Positions 42,327 to 51,596 of a DNA stretch of 64,000 nt are shown here, piece after piece. Made by a program: the position numbers and the translations under genes. This DNA comes from Nocardioides carbamazepini (GTDB taxonomy: Bacteria > Actinomycetota > Actinomycetes > Propionibacteriales > Nocardioidaceae), in contig NZ_JAHTLF010000016.1 of the NCBI RefSeq assembly GCF_024614185.1, forward strand, positions 62,001 through 126,000. Reading direction: 5' to 3'. The notes under the pieces were generated by a model. It was not told where the DNA came from. It worked only from the letters and a program-made list of their open reading frames with translations, and did not search any database. Each line of letters opens with the position of its first letter. The stretch's first letter is position 1.

Positions 42327-43709
42327 ATGACACAAGGGCCGCGGACGAGCGCCGCCGTCGCCTCCGGGCTGGTCCGGGTGACGGTCACGTCCGGCACCCG
42401 GCGGGTCGACCTGGTCCTTCCGGGCGCGATCCCGGTCGCCGAGCTGCTGCCCGAGCTGGCCCGCAGCGTCGGCCTGCTCGACCCGGCGACCGTGCACGGC
42501 GGCTACCGGGTCGGCACCGCCGAGGGGCGCCGGCTCGCGCTCGACACCGGCCTGACCCTGCAGGGCATCGAGGACGGTGGGCTGCTCACCGTCACCGCCG
42601 GCGTCGACGACCCGGCCCCTCGGGTCTACGACGACGTCGTCGAGGCGATGACCGATGTCGTCGAGCACGACCTCGAGCCCTGGCGCCCGGCCGCCGGCCG
42701 CCGTACGGCGCTGGTCGCGGCGGGCCTGTTCCTCCTGCTCGGTGCCGGCGCCCTGCTCGTCCAGCGCGGCTCCGACATCGCCGCCGCGGCCACGGCCCTG
42801 GTCGCCGTCGCGCTGTGCGCCGGGGCGATCGTCCTGTCCCGGGCGCAGGGCGAGCACGAGGCCGGCGTCGGCGTCGCCTGGCTGGGTGCCGGGTACGCCG
42901 CGGCGGCCGGCGTCATGTTCGCCCCCGACGGGGACACCTGGTTCGCCGACCCGCTCGCCGCCGCCGGCGCGGGCGCGCTGGTGGCGGGTGTGGTCTGCCT
43001 GATCGGGCTCGGTCCCGGCCGGACGCTGGCGTTCCCGCCGATCGTCGTCGGCGCCCTCGGGCTCGGCGTCGGCATCTACGTCCGATCCTCGCCCGACGGC
43101 TTCGCCCCCGCCCCCCTGCTGACGACCGTGCTGGTGCTCGTCGTCCTCGCCGGCAGCGTCTTCCCGTGGCTCGCCCTGGGCGCCACGACCACCCGCGTCG
43201 ACCAGCTGTTCTCGCCCGCCGACATCACCGCCGACCCCGACGACATCGAGCGCGCCCGGGTCGCCGCGGACGCCCGGGTCGCCCACGAGATCCTGCTCGC
43301 GATCAGCGGCACCGTCGGCCTGCTCCTCGTCCTCGTCGCCCCGCTCGCCGTCAGCCTCGGCGTCACCGGCACCCTGCTCGCCGTCGACGCCTGCCTGATC
43401 GTCGTGCTCCGGACCCGGCAGTACCGCACCGGCAGCGAGGTCCTCCTCGGCCTCGCCTCCGGCGTCGCCGGCATCGCCGCGACGGCGGTCGCGGTGCTCG
43501 CCTTCCACCCGGACTGGCGCCCGACGCTGGCGGTCGTCCTGGCCGTCGTGGGCGCGGTGCTCCTCGTCGCGACCCTCAGCCCGACCGCCCCGTCGGTACG
43601 ACGCGGCCGACTCGGCGACGTCCTCGAGTCGGTCGCCCTGCTCACCCTGCTCCCGCTGCTCGTCGTCGCCACCGGTCTGTTCGACCAGGTGCGCGACTGG
43701 CTCGGATGA
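42327..43709 (+). CDS. eccD: Type VII secretion integral membrane protein EccD
   Basis: A 460-residue protein. An N-terminal ubiquitin-like domain (LVRVTVTSGTRRVDLVLPGA, LPELARSVGL) is followed by about eleven helices. The first helical run is RRTALVAAGLFLLLGAGALL and the last is LTLLPLLVVATGLFDQVRDW. This layout and the order before EccB identify EccD, which forms the dimeric membrane raft of the ESX pore. It is followed after seven bases by eccB. A related EccD-like protein lies at 40003. Confidence 0.92.
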   Translation: MTQGPRTSAAVASGLVRVTVTSGTRRVDLVLPGAIPVAELLPELARSVGLLDPATVHGGYRVGTAEGRRLALDTGLTLQGIEDGGLLTVTAGVDDPAPRVYDDVVEAMTDVVEHDLEPWRPAAGRRTALVAAGLFLLLGAGALLVQRGSDIAAAATALVAVALCAGAIVLSRAQGEHEAGVGVAWLGAGYAAAAGVMFAPDGDTWFADPLAAAGAGALVAGVVCLIGLGPGRTLAFPPIVVGALGLGVGIYVRSSPDGFAPAPLLTTVLVLVVLAGSVFPWLALGATTTRVDQLFSPADITADPDDIERARVAADARVAHEILLAISGTVGLLLVLVAPLAVSLGVTGTLLAVDACLIVVLRTRQYRTGSEVLLGLASGVAGIAATAVAVLAFHPDWRPTLAVVLAVVGAVLLVATLSPTAPSVRRGRLGDVLESVALLTLLPLLVVATGLFDQVRDWLG

Positions 43710-43716
43710 ACCGCTG

Positions 43717-45126
43717 ATGGCCACCAAGAAGGACCTCGTCGAGGCCTATGCGTTCAGCCGCCGTCGGCTCGTGACCGCCTTCGTGTCCGGTGCTCCCGGC
43801 GGCCGCGAGGTCGAGCCCACCCGACCGGGCCGGATGATCGTCGGCGGCATCGCGCTCGCCGTCCTCCTCGTCGCCGGTGCCGCCATCGCCGGCGCGCTGT
43901 CTGACCGGGCCGAGGTCGACTGGGACAAGCCCGGGCTCGTCGCCGACGACCGCGGCGCGCTCTACGTCATCCTCGACGAGGATCTCGCCTCCGGCCTGCC
44001 CCGGGTCCGGCCGGTCATCAACGTGACCTCGGCCCAGCTGATCCTGGGCGCCGGGGTGGAGGCCCGCAAGGTCCCCGACGACGAGATCGCGGGCGAGCGG
44101 AAGGGCCCACCCATCGGGATCCTCGACGCCCCGGCCACCGTGCCGGGGGCAGCCGACCTGGTCGAGAGCGGCTGGACGTCCTGCACCGGCAGCGGACTCG
44201 GCATGCAGACCTCGGTCGAGGTCTCGCCGCGGGTCACCCCGACGCCGACCACCGGCTTCGTCGTGAGATCGGCCGCCACGGACAAGGTCTACCTCATCGC
44301 GGAGGCCGACGTGCCCGGTCTGCCACGCCGGGCCTACCGCTACGAGCTCACCGCCGGCAACGACGGTCTCTACAGCGATCTCCGGATCTCGCCCAACAAC
44401 CAGATCACCGTGCCGGACGCGTGGCTCGAGCTGTTCCCGCCCGGTGCCTCGCTGGACGCCGCCGGCCTCGGCATCCGGGGCTGGGGCGAGCCGGCCGGCC
44501 TCCCGGGCTACGACGGCGCCCTCGTCGGAGACTGGCTCGAGCGCTCCGGGACCACCTATGCGTTCACGAAGACCGGCTTCGTGGAGCTCTCGCCGTTCGA
44601 GGCGGCGGTGCTGCGCAACACCTCGCTCGGCAAGCGGGCGCCGCAGGCCGTGACCGAGGCGCCGGGTGCCCCGTTCGACATCGTGCGCGGCGCCGAGGGG
44701 GCTGGTGAGCACTGGCCGGAAGAGGTGCTCGCCGGGTCGCTGTCCGCCACCGAGCAGGTCTGCGGCCAGCTCACCACCGCCGAGGACCGGGAGCCGGCCG
44801 TCCGGCTGGCCACCGCGCCCACCGGTGCGGCCGGCGCCGAGGACGTCGCCGTCGGCGATCGCGAGGTCACCGTCGCGTCCGGCCACGGTGCCGTGATCCG
44901 CTCGGCGGACTGGATCACCCGTGCTGGCGGCACGATCCACCTGATCGACGACCGCGGCTACAGCTATCCGGTCGCCAGCACCGACGACCTCGCCCAGCTC
45001 GGCTACGGCCAGGTTCCGGGCCTGGTCGTCCCCGACGTGTGGAACAAGCTCTTCGAGATCGGACCCGAGCTGTCCCAGGACGCGGCCCTGTGCCCGCCGT
45101 CGAAGGACCGGTCGTGCGGCGCCTAG
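43717..45126 (+). CDS. eccB: Type VII secretion protein EccB
   Basis: A 469-residue protein. The N-terminal cytoplasmic motif (KKDLVEAYAFSRRRLVTAFV) is followed by one helix (about 43-66) and a large extracytoplasmic repeat domain with two conserved Cys (GWTSCTGSG and EQVCGQL). The motifs RPVINVTSAQLILG and FDIVRG fit EccB. It is coupled to the mycosin gene, whose probable start lies 13 bases inside. It provides the periplasmic part of the channel. Confidence 0.95.
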   Translation: MATKKDLVEAYAFSRRRLVTAFVSGAPGGREVEPTRPGRMIVGGIALAVLLVAGAAIAGALSDRAEVDWDKPGLVADDRGALYVILDEDLASGLPRVRPVINVTSAQLILGAGVEARKVPDDEIAGERKGPPIGILDAPATVPGAADLVESGWTSCTGSGLGMQTSVEVSPRVTPTPTTGFVVRSAATDKVYLIAEADVPGLPRRAYRYELTAGNDGLYSDLRISPNNQITVPDAWLELFPPGASLDAAGLGIRGWGEPAGLPGYDGALVGDWLERSGTTYAFTKTGFVELSPFEAAVLRNTSLGKRAPQAVTEAPGAPFDIVRGAEGAGEHWPEEVLAGSLSATEQVCGQLTTAEDREPAVRLATAPTGAAGAEDVAVGDREVTVASGHGAVIRSADWITRAGGTIHLIDDRGYSYPVASTDDLAQLGYGQVPGLVVPDVWNKLFEIGPELSQDAALCPPSKDRSCGA

Positions 45127-46409
45127 GACGCGGTCCAGGACGTCGCTCCTCCCGCGTCGCCGCGGGCGGGCTCGCGAGCGTCGCCCTGGGGCTGACCCTC
45201 ATGGGGGCGGCCCCGGTGGGTGCGGCCCCGGTGGCTGCGGCTCCGTCCGCGGCGGCGCCGGAGGCGCGCGTCGTCGCCGACGTGGAGGGGCCGCGCTGCC
45301 TCCAGGTCAGCGCGACCACGACCGACCAGCTCACGGTCAAGGGCGACAACGCGGCCAACCTGGCGCTGCACGTCGAGGAGGCGCAGGCGCTGGTGAAGAA
45401 GGCCGGAGCGCAGCCGGGACAGGGCGTGCAGGTGGTCGTCGTGGACAGCGGGATCGACGGGTTCCGGGGGACGACGCCCGTCGAGCTGCCGACCGGCCAC
45501 GGCTTCGCCGTGGCGGGCATCATCGCCGGACCCGACCAGGTGGACCCCACCCGGGTCGACGTCGGGATCGCTCCCGGCGCCGACGTCCTCGACGCGCGGT
45601 TCTACGACACGCTCGAGCGCTCGCAGGAGGGACAGCGGATCCCCATGGCCGCCGACCTCGCCCAGCGGCTGGGGGAGATCGCCGCGGCCCGTGAGGGGGG
45701 CGCCCGGAGCCGGATGGTCGTGGTGGTGCCCGCCCAGGTCCCCTACTCGGCCGACCTCGAGACGCAGGTCGACCGGCTGGTCGGCACCGGCGTGCTGCTG
45801 GTCGCGGCCTCCGGCGACCGCCCGTCGGGCGAGGGCGCCTTCCCCGACGGCTACGAGGGCGAGGCGAAGAAGGGTGAGGACGCCGCCGACGTGATCTGGC
45901 CGGCCGCGCACCCGAAGGCGGTCGCGGTCGGGGTGTCGACCCCCGGCAGCCGCGGGACCGTGCTCCGCAGCTCGGCCATCGACCTCGCCGCGCCGGGCTA
46001 CGGCGCGGTGTCGAAGGCGCTCAACGGCGGCTGGTGCGTGGTCGACGGAGCCTCGACCTCCTGGGCCGCGGCCCAGGTCGCCGGTGTCGCCGCCCTCGTG
46101 TGGTCCGCGCACCCCGACGAGGACGCGGACCAGCTGCGGACCCGCCTCGAGCAGACCGCCAGCGGCAACGGCGGCCCGTCGAGCCCGATCACCGGGTACG
46201 GCGTGGTCCAGCCCGTCGAGGCGATCCAGCGCGACATCGCCGACCTGGGTGTCGAGCGCACCCAGCAGGTCCGACCCGCCAAGCCGCCCCGCGCGCAGGC
46301 GGACGTCCTGGCCGGCGCGCGGCACGACGCGATCTGGTGGGGACTCGGTGGCGGCACCGCCCTCGTCGTCCTGCTCCTGCTGCGCCCGCTCCTCGCCCGC
46401 CGCCGCTGA
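45114..46409 (+). CDS. mycP: Mycosin, type VII secretion-associated subtilisin-like protease
   Basis: A 431-residue S8 serine protease. The GTG at 45114 is chosen because it places the Arg-rich signal (RRLGRGPGRRSSRVAAGG) at the start. The triad is Asp111 (VVVDSGID), His129 (TGHGFAVAGII) and Ser316 (STSWAAAQVAG, where the usual Pro after Ala-Ala is Gln). A C-terminal helix (WWGLGGGTALVVLLLLRPLL) anchors it in the membrane. Mycosins stabilise the ESX membrane complex. It closes the locus. No EccE or EccA gene is present. Confidence 0.93.
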   Translation: MRRLGRGPGRRSSRVAAGGLASVALGLTLMGAAPVGAAPVAAAPSAAAPEARVVADVEGPRCLQVSATTTDQLTVKGDNAANLALHVEEAQALVKKAGAQPGQGVQVVVVDSGIDGFRGTTPVELPTGHGFAVAGIIAGPDQVDPTRVDVGIAPGADVLDARFYDTLERSQEGQRIPMAADLAQRLGEIAAAREGGARSRMVVVVPAQVPYSADLETQVDRLVGTGVLLVAASGDRPSGEGAFPDGYEGEAKKGEDAADVIWPAAHPKAVAVGVSTPGSRGTVLRSSAIDLAAPGYGAVSKALNGGWCVVDGASTSWAAAQVAGVAALVWSAHPDEDADQLRTRLEQTASGNGGPSSPITGYGVVQPVEAIQRDIADLGVERTQQVRPAKPPRAQADVLAGARHDAIWWGLGGGTALVVLLLLRPLLARRR

Positions 46410-46476
46410 GCGCCGTCCCGGACGGCGCGGCCGCACGGTGTCGCAGCGAGCCGGGTGGACCGCCCGCCCGAACGCA

Positions 46477-46509
46477 CAGACGGCGCCGACCTGTGGTCGG
46501 CGCCGTCTG
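46477..46509. terminator. Hairpin between mycosin and tRNA-Ser
   Basis: CAGACGGCGCCGAC pairs perfectly with GTCGGCGCCGTCTG around a five-base loop. It lies 68 bases after the mycosin stop and 10 bases beyond the 3' end of the leftward tRNA gene, so it can serve both transcripts. Confidence 0.8.
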
Positions 46510-46518
46510 CTTCTCCGG

Positions 46519-46603
46519 CGGAGGTAGGGGGATTCGAACCCCCGAGGGCGTTAACCCAACCCGCTTTCCAAGCGAGCGCCATAGGCCACTAGGCGATACC
46601 TCC
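46519..46603 (-). tRNA. tRNA-Ser (GGA)
   Basis: On the minus strand the sequence folds as a class II tRNA of 85 bases. The acceptor arm GGAGGTA pairs with TACCTCC, the discriminator is G, the anticodon loop is TTGGAAA (anticodon GGA), there is a long variable arm and the T-loop is GGTTCGAATCC. No CCA is encoded. No duplicated 3' end, which would mark an integrated element, was seen. Confidence 0.95.
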
Positions 46604-46685
46604 GCGGAGGAGGTTACCGGCAGATGGACGACGGGGTGGAATCGGGACTCGCGCGGCCGGCGCACTGCCGACGTACGATCGCCCC

Positions 46686-46907
46686 ATGACCTCGCGGGGT
46701 GATGAGCCGGAGCCGTGGGCTCCCGCTGAGCACCTGCCCACCGACGCGCAGCGGATGGGCCTGAGCCGGTCCGTGCCCGACGGTGCCCTGCTCGAGTTCG
46801 CGGGCTCGCTGGACAGCGCGAAGCGCTCGCACCGGATGGTCGCCTGGGTGCTGCTGGCCGTGATGGTCGCGCCGGTCCTGCTGACCGTGCTCAACCTGCT
46901 GCGCTGA
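46686..46907 (+). CDS. Small membrane protein of unknown function
   Basis: A 73-residue protein with an acidic, Pro-rich N-terminus (GDEPEPWAPAEHLPTDAQRM) and one C-terminal helix (MVAWVLLAVMVAPVLLTVLN). Codon use has the high third-position GC of its neighbours, which supports translation. It lies between tRNA-Ser and the SRP RNA gene. No family is recognised. Confidence 0.65.
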   Translation: MTSRGDEPEPWAPAEHLPTDAQRMGLSRSVPDGALLEFAGSLDSAKRSHRMVAWVLLAVMVAPVLLTVLNLLR

Positions 46908-46968
46908 GGCCGCGTCCCGCCCGATGCCGTGGTCGATGTGAACCGGGTGCGCCCCATCCTCTAAAGTG

Positions 46969-47062
46969 GCCCGCAACCCCCCACGTGGCGGTATCTCACC
47001 CAACTCCCCCAGGGCCGGAAGGCAGCAAGGGTAAGTGAGCTCTATCGGGTACGTGGGGGGCC
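46969..47062 (+). ncRNA. ffs: Small bacterial signal recognition particle RNA (4.5S type)
   Basis: The segment holds the universal SRP helix 8 core with GGCCGGAAGGCAGCAAGGG (a GGAA-type tetraloop and the asymmetric loop that binds Ffh). The outer strands CCCCCCACGT and ACGTGGGGGG pair at the ends. The length of about 94 bases suits the small SRP RNA of high-GC Gram-positives. It is upstream of dnaX, where actinobacterial genomes commonly carry it. Confidence 0.93.
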
Positions 47063-47075
47063 TTTGCTTCGGTTC

Positions 47076-48143
47076 CTACGGCTTGCGGGCGACGTAGAAG
47101 TAGTTGAACGGATCGGTGCGCACCTCGCGGACGTCCACGTCCACCAGGCCCGCCTCCTCGAGCATCCGCACCGCGGTCTGCCGGCCCCAGACGGTGCCGA
47201 GCCCGGCGCCGCCGTGGGCGAGGGACACGGTCATGCAGTGCATCAGGCTCAACGTGTAGAGGTAGGTGACCCAGGGCAGGCCGAGGTTGTTCTCGACACC
47301 GGTCTCAGCCTTGATGTCGACCATCAGGAACGTCCCGCCGGGACGCAGCGCGGCGGCGATGCCGGCGAGCACCCGGTCGGGGAACGCCTGGTCGTGGATG
47401 GCGTCGAACGCGGTCACGACGTCGTACGCCGCGGTCTCGCGCAGCTCCGCGACGTCGCGGACCTCGAAGCTCGCGTTGGTCAGGCCCCACGCGGCGGCCT
47501 CCCTGCGCGCCGTGTCGATCGCCTCGGCGCCGAGGTCGTAGCCGACGAACCGGCTCGCCGGGTAGGCGCGCGCCAGCAGGTTCACGGCGTGCCCGGACCC
47601 GCAGCCGATGTCGGCGAGCGCGGCGCCGTGGGTCAGCTGCTCGTGGAGGCCGGGGACTGTCGGCACGACCACGTCGAGCAGTCCGGCGTCGTGGACGGCC
47701 GCGGCGTCGGCGGCCATCAGCTCGTGGAACCGGGGGAAGCGGTCGTACCCCAGTCCGCCGCCGTCGCGGAACTTCTCCCGCAGCTCGGGCTCGACGCCGG
47801 CGAGCATGGTGAGCATCTTCATGCTGCGCGCCAGGTTCACCGGACCGTCGGCGGGCGTGAGGCAGGCGGCACGCTCCCGGGGGAGCGCGTAGTGGCCGGT
47901 CGCGGCGTCGTACGTCGCCACGTCGCCGGCCACGATGCCGTCCAGCCACTCCCGCAGGTACCGCTCGTCGACCCCGGCCGTGGCGGCCAGCGTCGCGGGA
48001 TCAGCGGGGCCGCTGCGGGCCAGGACGTCGAGGAGTCCGAGCTCGTCGCCGATGCCGAGGAGCAGGCCCAGGGCGGCGTCCTCGCGTACCCGGACCATCC
48101 GCTTCTGGAACGCCCGTGCCGCGTCCCGGTCGATCGTCGTCAT
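47076..48143 (-). CDS. SAM-dependent methyltransferase with N-terminal winged helix
   Basis: A 355-residue protein. Residues about 20-95 are a winged-helix dimerisation domain (GDELGLLDVLARSG, then DERYLREWLDGIV). Residues about 160-350 are a class I methyltransferase with SAM motif ADIGCGSGHAVNLLA, acidic YDLGAEAI and post-motif LRPGGTFLMVDIK. It resembles mycobacterial Rv2258c-type enzymes. The substrate is unknown. It stands alone on the minus strand between the SRP RNA and dnaX. Confidence 0.88.
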   Translation of the reverse strand: MTTIDRDAARAFQKRMVRVREDAALGLLLGIGDELGLLDVLARSGPADPATLAATAGVDERYLREWLDGIVAGDVATYDAATGHYALPRERAACLTPADGPVNLARSMKMLTMLAGVEPELREKFRDGGGLGYDRFPRFHELMAADAAAVHDAGLLDVVVPTVPGLHEQLTHGAALADIGCGSGHAVNLLARAYPASRFVGYDLGAEAIDTARREAAAWGLTNASFEVRDVAELRETAAYDVVTAFDAIHDQAFPDRVLAGIAAALRPGGTFLMVDIKAETGVENNLGLPWVTYLYTLSLMHCMTVSLAHGGAGLGTVWGRQTAVRMLEEAGLVDVDVREVRTDPFNYFYVARKP

Positions 48144-48265
48144 GATGCTCGTCCTTCCCTTCCCGAGGGCATCTCGGAGGTCATCACGATAGGGCGGGAC
48201 GGTGACCTTGGGGTGTGCGCCACGGCCCCCCGGACGTGTCGGGGCCAGCGACTAGGGTGGGCTCC

Positions 48266-50509
48266 GTGGACTCCCCGCTCGCGCTCTACCGCCGCTACCG
48301 GCCCGAGACCTTCGCGGAGGTCATCGGGCAGGAGCACGTCACCGAGCCGCTGCGGGCCGCCCTGGCTGCCAACCGGGTCAATCACGCCTACCTCTTCTCC
48401 GGCCCCCGCGGCTGTGGCAAGACGACCAGCGCGCGGATCCTCGCGCGGGCGCTCAACTGTGAGAAGGCGCCGATCTCGGACCCGTGCGGCGAGTGCGAGA
48501 GCTGCCGCGACCTGGCCCGCAACGGGCCGGGCTCGATCGACGTGATCGAGATCGACGCGGCCTCCCACGGTGGTGTCGACGACGCGCGCGACCTGCGGGA
48601 GAAGGCCTTCTTCGCCCCGGTGCGGAGCCGCTACAAGGTCTACATCATCGACGAGGCCCACATGGTCACCACGCAGGGCTTCAACGCCCTGCTCAAGCTG
48701 GTCGAGGAGCCGCCGCCCCACCTGCGGTTCATCTTCGCCACGACCGAGCCGGAGAAGGTCATCCCGACCATCCGCTCGCGGACCCACCACTACCCGTTCC
48801 GGCTGATCCCGCCGCGCCTGCTGACGTCGTACCTCACCGAGCTGTGCGAGCGCGAAGGCGTCTCGATCGAGCCCGCCGCGCTGCCGCTCGTCGTCCGTGC
48901 CGGCGCGGGCTCGGCGCGCGACACCCTGTCGGTCCTCGATCAGCTCCTCGGCGGCGCCGGGCCGAAGGGCGTGACCTACGACCTGGCCAGTGGTCTGCTC
49001 GGCTACACGCCTGACACGTTGCTCGACGACGTCGTCTCGGCGTTCGCCGCCGGCGATGGCTCGGCCGTCTTCGGCGTGGTCGACAAGGTGATCGAGACCG
49101 GGCAGGACCCGCGTCGGTTCACCGAGGACCTGCTCCGTCGGCTGCGCGACCTCGTCATCATCTCCGCGGTGCCCGACGCCGCCGCCTCGGGCCTGCTCGA
49201 CCTGTCCGGCGACCAGGCCGACCGCCTCGTCGCGCAGGCGGCCGCCTTGGGCCGGGCCGAGCTCACCCGCGCCGCCGACCTGGTCGCGGCCGGCCTCACC
49301 GACATGCGCGGCGCCACGGCGCCGCGGCTGCTGCTCGAGCTGATCTGCGCCCGGATCCTGCTCCCGGCCGCCGACCACACCACCGAGGGCGTGCTGGCCC
49401 GCCTCGACCGCCTCGAGCGGCGGGCCTCGATCAGCGGTACGACGTCCGCCGAGTCCGCGCCCGCCGCCGCTCCGGCCGCCGCCCCCGCCCAGGACCGGCC
49501 GGTGCCGTCCCGCTCCGAGCGGGCCGCTCCCGAGCGGGTCGAGGAGCCGGCGACCCCGCCTGCTCCCGCGCCGACCGCCGCGCCCGCCCCCGAGCCGGCG
49601 CCCGAGCCGTCGTCCGAGCCGGCACACACGCCCGAACCGGCACACACGGCCGAGCGGGTGCCGGTCGCAGACGCTCCGGCGCCCGCCCCGGCCGCGGAGC
49701 CGGTGTATCCCCCCGAGCCGGTCCACGTGCCGGAGCCGGAGCCGGAGCCCGCGCCGATGGCGTCGGTCGTGGACGCGCCCAGTCCGGAGCCGGCCGCTCC
49801 CGCGCCCGCCGCCACGGGTGGCAGCGGACTGTCCCTGGTCGACGTCCGCCGGCTCTGGCCCTCGGTCATCGACCGGGTCAAGAGCGTCAAGCGGGTCACC
49901 TGGATCCACCTCACCCAGAACTCCCAGGTCGTCGGCTTCAACGGCAACGTCCTCAGCCTCGGCTTCCCGACCGACGGGCCGCGCCGCTCGTTCGAGACGG
50001 GCGGCCACGCCGAGATCGTCCAGCAGGCGGTGATCGACGAGATCGGCGCCAACGTCCGGATCGAGGCGATCATCGATCCCGCTGCCGATCCGGGAGCGCG
50101 GACCCCTGAGCCGGCGCCGGCCCAGGCGTCGGCACCGGCTACTCCCGCGGCCCCGGTCGCGGTGGCCGAGTCCGGGGGCTGGCCGGAGGTCACCGCCCCG
50201 CCGCAGTCCGCCGCGCCTGCCTCCGTGCCGTCAGCTCCGCAGTCCGCCCCGCCCCCGGACGACCCGCCGCCCTGGGCCACCGAGCCGCCGCCGGCGGACG
50301 GGCCGCCCGAGGAGCCGGTCTCGCGACGCTCCCGCGTGGCCGACATCCAGGCCCAGGCTCAGGCCGAGGCCGCGGCCGAGGCGCCGCCGGAGGACCCGGA
50401 CGCCGCGGTGGACCTCAACGACCGCGAGGTCGACGCCGAGTCCAGCGCGGAGCTCCTCGCCCGCGAGCTGGGCGCCCAGATGATCGAGGAGATCCCCCGC
50501 GGCGACTGA
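48266..50509 (+). CDS. dnaX: DNA polymerase III subunits gamma and tau
   Basis: A 747-residue clamp-loader ATPase. The GTG at 48266 (VDSPLALYRRYRPETFAEVI) fits the conserved N-terminus. Walker A is GPRGCGKTT, with the zinc module C-x8-C-x2-C-x2-C (NCEKAPISDPCGECESC), Walker B YIIDEAHM and the sensor FATTEPEKVIPTIRSR. A Pro/Ala/Glu-rich linker (about 395-525) precedes the tau domain (LVDVRRLWPSVIDRVKSVKR). No slippery sequence for gamma frameshifting was noticed. It heads the dnaX-ybaB-recR cluster. Confidence 0.97.
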   Translation: MDSPLALYRRYRPETFAEVIGQEHVTEPLRAALAANRVNHAYLFSGPRGCGKTTSARILARALNCEKAPISDPCGECESCRDLARNGPGSIDVIEIDAASHGGVDDARDLREKAFFAPVRSRYKVYIIDEAHMVTTQGFNALLKLVEEPPPHLRFIFATTEPEKVIPTIRSRTHHYPFRLIPPRLLTSYLTELCEREGVSIEPAALPLVVRAGAGSARDTLSVLDQLLGGAGPKGVTYDLASGLLGYTPDTLLDDVVSAFAAGDGSAVFGVVDKVIETGQDPRRFTEDLLRRLRDLVIISAVPDAAASGLLDLSGDQADRLVAQAAALGRAELTRAADLVAAGLTDMRGATAPRLLLELICARILLPAADHTTEGVLARLDRLERRASISGTTSAESAPAAAPAAAPAQDRPVPSRSERAAPERVEEPATPPAPAPTAAPAPEPAPEPSSEPAHTPEPAHTAERVPVADAPAPAPAAEPVYPPEPVHVPEPEPEPAPMASVVDAPSPEPAAPAPAATGGSGLSLVDVRRLWPSVIDRVKSVKRVTWIHLTQNSQVVGFNGNVLSLGFPTDGPRRSFETGGHAEIVQQAVIDEIGANVRIEAIIDPAADPGARTPEPAPAQASAPATPAAPVAVAESGGWPEVTAPPQSAAPASVPSAPQSAPPPDDPPPWATEPPPADGPPEEPVSRRSRVADIQAQAQAEAAAEAPPEDPDAAVDLNDREVDAESSAELLARELGAQMIEEIPRGD

Positions 50510-50579
50510 GTCGCCGGCCGCTCTCCCGCTCCCGAGCACCTCGCCCGGACCACAGACGGACCACAGAGAAGAGACCCCC

Positions 50580-50984
50580 ATGAGCCAGAACCCCTTCGAC
50601 GCCCTCGGCGGCGCCGGTGGCCTTGACCTCGGCGCACTGCTCCAGCAGGCCCAGCAGATGCAGGACCAGCTCCAGAGTGCCCAGCAGAGCCTGGCCGAGG
50701 CCACGGTGGACGGCACCGTCGCCGGCGGCGCCGTGACCGTCACGGTCACCGGTGCCGGCGAGCTGACGGCCGTCACGATCAGCCCCGACGCGCTCGAGGG
50801 CACCGACGCCGAGGCGCTGGCCGACCTCGGTGACCTGGTGGTCGCCGCGTTCCGCGACGCCCGGGCGAAGGTCGACGAGCTCGCCGAGCAGATGCTCGGC
50901 CCGCTGGCCGGCGGCCTGCCCGACATGGGCGGCCTCCCCGGCCCGGGCGGACCGGGCCAGTCGCCCGGCCCGCTCGGCTTCTGA
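50580..50984 (+). CDS. YbaB/EbfC nucleoid-associated protein
   Basis: A 134-residue DNA-binding protein. The YbaB core covers GALLQQAQQMQDQLQSAQQS, then VDGTVAGGAVTVTVTGAGEL and VTISPDAL. The C-terminal Gly/Pro tail is typical of actinobacteria. The position between dnaX and recR is widely conserved, and the three genes serve DNA replication and repair. GAAGAGA lies before the ATG. Confidence 0.95.
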   Translation: MSQNPFDALGGAGGLDLGALLQQAQQMQDQLQSAQQSLAEATVDGTVAGGAVTVTVTGAGELTAVTISPDALEGTDAEALADLGDLVVAAFRDARAKVDELAEQMLGPLAGGLPDMGGLPGPGGPGQSPGPLGF

Positions 50985-50999
50985 GCGGGGGCAGCACCC

Positions 51000-51596
51000 T
51001 TGTACGAAGGCGTCGTCCAGGACCTCATCGACGAGCTCGGGCGGTTGCCCGGGGTCGGCCCGAAGAGCGCCCAGCGGATCGCGTTCCACCTGCTGCAGGC
51101 CGACCCCGCCGACGTACGCCGGCTCGCCGAGGTCCTCATCGAGGTCAAGGACAAGGTGAAGTTCTGCTCGATCTGCTTCAACGTCGCCGAGGACGACCAG
51201 TGCCGGGTCTGCCGTGATCCACGGCGCGACCTGACGGTGCTGTGCGTCGTGGAGGAGTACAAGGACGTCGTGGCGATCGAGCGGACCCGTGAGTTCCGTG
51301 GCCGCTACCACGTCCTGGGCGGCGCGATCTCGCCGATCGACGGCATCGGTCCCGAGCAGCTCCACATCCGCGAGCTGCTCACCCGGCTCGGGGACGGGAC
51401 CATCACAGAGGTGATCCTGGCCACCGATCCGAACCTCGAGGGCGAGGCCACCGCGACGTACCTCACGCGGATGCTCGGCCCCCTGGGGTTGCGCGTAACG
51501 CGTTTGGCCAGTGGACTTCCGGTGGGAGGAGACCTGGAGTACGCCGACGAGGTCACCTTGGGTCGGGCATTCGTGGGAAGGCAGGCAGCGACATGA
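51000..51596 (+). CDS. recR: Recombination mediator RecR
   Basis: A 198-residue protein starting at TTG 51000 ([20 protein letters not shown]). The helix-hairpin-helix [17 protein letters not shown], zinc finger [16 protein letters not shown] and Toprim block ([16 protein letters not shown], then [15 protein letters not shown]) are complete. It loads RecA in gap repair with RecF/RecO. The stop overlaps the next gene by four bases. Confidence 0.97.
   Translation: MYEGVVQDLIDELGRLPGVGPKSAQRIAFHLLQADPADVRRLAEVLIEVKDKVKFCSICFNVAEDDQCRVCRDPRRDLTVLCVVEEYKDVVAIERTREFRGRYHVLGGAISPIDGIGPEQLHIRELLTRLGDGTITEVILATDPNLEGEATATYLTRMLGPLGLRVTRLASGLPVGGDLEYADEVTLGRAFVGRQAAT

Noticed and set aside
46519..46603. 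tRNA-Ser as an attachment site for a mobile element
   Set aside because: No second copy of the tRNA 3' end, integrase or element was seen on either side. The same holds for tRNA-Pro.
49440..49820. Possible repeat element in the middle of dnaX
   Set aside because: The Pro/Ala/Glu repeats are the normal disordered linker of actinobacterial tau subunits.
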